The notes beneath the pieces are model-generated. The model worked only from the letters and a program-made list of their open reading frames with translations. It did not search any database and had not been told where the DNA came from. Both the position numbers and the translations under genes were made by a program. Shown piece by piece: positions 23,129 to 24,127 of a stretch of DNA of 24,127 nucleotides. Source of the DNA: UBA7803 sp047920935 (lineage in GTDB: Bacteria; Pseudomonadota; Gammaproteobacteria; Pseudomonadales; Azotimanducaceae); contig JBLRXD010000026.1 of assembly GCA_047920935.1 (NCBI GenBank), positions 1-24,127 on the forward strand, given 5' to 3'. Numbering within the stretch: position 1 is the stretch's first letter; each line of letters opens with the position of its first letter.

Positions 23129-23999
23129 TCACCGAGTCTCCGCTTGCCCGTCTCTGAAACAGGTACATCGCCTGGGCAGTGCCCCGCACCGCCGCCAGCT
23201 GCCGCTGCAGCGCGAAATCCGCGTACAGCGGATCGTCCGCCACCAGCACGCAACGCTGATCCGGATCTTCGCTGCAGGGGAACTTCGCTCTGCGCCCGAA
23301 GTTGTTGCCGGCTGGGCCGTAGGAGCCGAAATCGCCACCGGCATCGGCCGGCGTCCAGAATGGCTCCCAGGTGCTGGGCAAACCGTCCATCGGCGCACGA
23401 ACGGCATCCAGGGTGTCTGCTGCCACTGCTTCGAGAATACCTCGGTAGCTGTCCGGCGGGGCATCGAGGAACCCGCAGTCGCCGGCCAGGGCCTGCTGCA
23501 AGGCAGCCTCGTCGAGCGGGTAACGATCGAAGCGGTCGCTGAAGTTCCAGCGCCAGAAGCGCACGGAATACACCGGCAGGGCTCGCGGCGGCGAACTCAC
23601 CAACTGCACGTAGCTGACGACTCTGCCCAGCTTGCGGTACTGGCTCGACTCGTCCCGGTCAGCCTGGAGCTTGCCCTCCAGCTGCTCGAAATGCTCGCTG
23701 AATCGGGTGTTGACCAGCCACAGAAATTTTCGGCTGCCGCCGTCTGCCGCGTCGAAGTAACCCCAGCGAAAGAACCGCACCAGCGCGTTGCTGTTCGCAA
23801 GGCCCATGTTGCTGGTAGCGATGAAGCGCACCTGCAGCGGCGTGAGCGGCGGAACCTCAGTGCCTTCGAGACAACGATTGAGCGCCTTGGCGGCAAAGAA
23901 CGTGAGCCGCTGGTGCACCTGCGGCTCATAGCCGAGCGACAACGCCGGCGCCAGCAGCAGCGCCGCCGCCGCAAACAGCGGCATCAACCTAGCGAGCAT
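23100..23999 (-). CDS. Secreted protein of unknown function
   Basis: I do not recognise a characterised family. The 299-residue product starts with a clear signal peptide (hydrophobic residues 5-20, likely cleavage after about residue 22, before GYEPQ), so it is exported to the periplasm or beyond. The mature part has an N-terminal helical stretch VHQRLTFFAAKALNRC, a run of aromatic and basic patches (RFFRWGYFDAADGG, FLWLVNTRF, RFWRWNFSDRF) and four Cys (positions near 43, 174 and the CSEDPDQRC pair) that could form disulphides. The opening His and helix recall zinc phospholipase C/S1-P1 nucleases, but the other metal ligands are missing. It overlaps the folK-like gene by 11 bases and the CoA-transferase by 29, so it is translated in the same operon. 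Confidence 0.75.
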   Translation of the reverse strand: MLARLMPLFAAAALLLAPALSLGYEPQVHQRLTFFAAKALNRCLEGTEVPPLTPLQVRFIATSNMGLANSNALVRFFRWGYFDAADGGSRKFLWLVNTRFSEHFEQLEGKLQADRDESSQYRKLGRVVSYVQLVSSPPRALPVYSVRFWRWNFSDRFDRYPLDEAALQQALAGDCGFLDAPPDSYRGILEAVAADTLDAVRAPMDGLPSTWEPFWTPADAGGDFGSYGPAGNNFGRRAKFPCSEDPDQRCVLVADDPLYADFALQRQLAAVRGTAQAMYLFQRRASGDSVNATGARHVE

Positions 24000-24127
24000 C
24001 CTCGACCTTCAGCCGCTCGACCTGCTCGTCGCTGCGCAGCGCGTCCAGCAGCGCCTGAATGGTCAGGCTGGTCTGCGGCCAGACCGCATCCGGCAACACA
24101 TCGGCAGCCGGGGACAGCACGAACAGG
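23989..24127 (-). CDS. 3' end of a gene resembling folK (HPPK) C-terminus (partial)
   Basis: Only the last 45 residues are inside the window; the start lies beyond base 24127. The fragment reads LFVLSPAADVLPDAVWP and then TIQALLDAL, followed by a short charged tail. This fits the C-terminal pattern of 6-hydroxymethyl-7,8-dihydropterin pyrophosphokinase (F-V/M-L-x-P-x2-D/E-x2-P-D/E-x-V-x-P). If correct, it catalyses the pyrophosphoryl transfer before dihydropteroate synthase in folate synthesis. The fragment is too short for certainty. Its stop codon overlaps the start of the secreted-protein gene by 11 bases, so the two are cotranscribed. Confidence 0.45.
   Translation of the reverse strand, partial: LFVLSPAADVLPDAVWPQTSLTIQALLDALRSDEQVERLKVEDAR

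Noticed and set aside
23100..23999. Assignment of the secreted protein as zinc phospholipase C or S1/P1 nuclease
   Set aside because: Only an initial His and helix are similar; the further His/Asp zinc ligands of that superfamily are absent.

Overview
The window reads as a chromosome segment of a GC-rich gammaproteobacterium. The left part keeps the conserved gammaproteobacterial order holA-lptE-leuS and lnt-corC-ybeY-phoH-miaB, followed by a divergent DUF1820 gene. I cannot name the genus from sequence alone. I see no rRNA, tRNA, transposase, phage gene or CRISPR array.

Region 1 (1-10782, all minus strand) is housekeeping: DNA polymerase III delta subunit, LPS-assembly lipoprotein LptE, leucyl-tRNA synthetase, a DbpA-type RNA helicase, apolipoprotein N-acyltransferase, CorC, YbeY, the PhoH-like ATPase and MiaB. 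Most junctions are overlaps or very short gaps, so these are probably one or two operons. The dbpA-like gene sits between the leuS and lnt blocks, and a pair of inverted REP hairpins lies next to it and supplies the last codons of lnt.

Region 2 (10846-15790) is metabolic. A divergent promoter region separates miaB from a DUF1820 gene and a tightly linked acyl-CoA synthetase-like AMP ligase. A leucine/phenylalanine-type amino-acid dehydrogenase (minus) is divergent from an Lrp/AsnC regulator (plus) over an AT-rich spacer that probably holds the operator. An FMN-dependent alpha-hydroxy-acid oxidase follows. It is flanked by inverted copies of a roughly 40-bp intergenic repeat.

Region 3 (15791-19776, plus strand) is the most unusual. 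A 94-bp folded repeat element with perfect 21-bp arms precedes a putidaredoxin-reductase-like flavoprotein. Next come a free-standing CULT-domain protein (the thalidomide-binding domain of cereblon, here with all four zinc cysteines and the three pocket tryptophans) and a three-gene operon. That operon encodes a 6-pyruvoyl-tetrahydropterin-synthase homologue without the usual catalytic Cys, a short-chain dehydrogenase/reductase, and a YhhQ/VUT-family transporter. It suggests synthesis, reduction and transport of a pterin or deazapurine-like compound.

Region 4 (19781-24127, minus strand, convergent with region 3) holds a luciferase-like flavin monooxygenase, a fused double CaiB/BaiF CoA-transferase whose first half seems to lack the catalytic Asp, a secreted protein of unknown function, and the 3' end of a gene that resembles the C-terminus of FolK (HPPK). 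The FolK resemblance is tentative but would fit a folate/pterin theme. Very long antisense ORFs over leuS, lnt and the oxidase/reductase genes are artefacts of high GC content.
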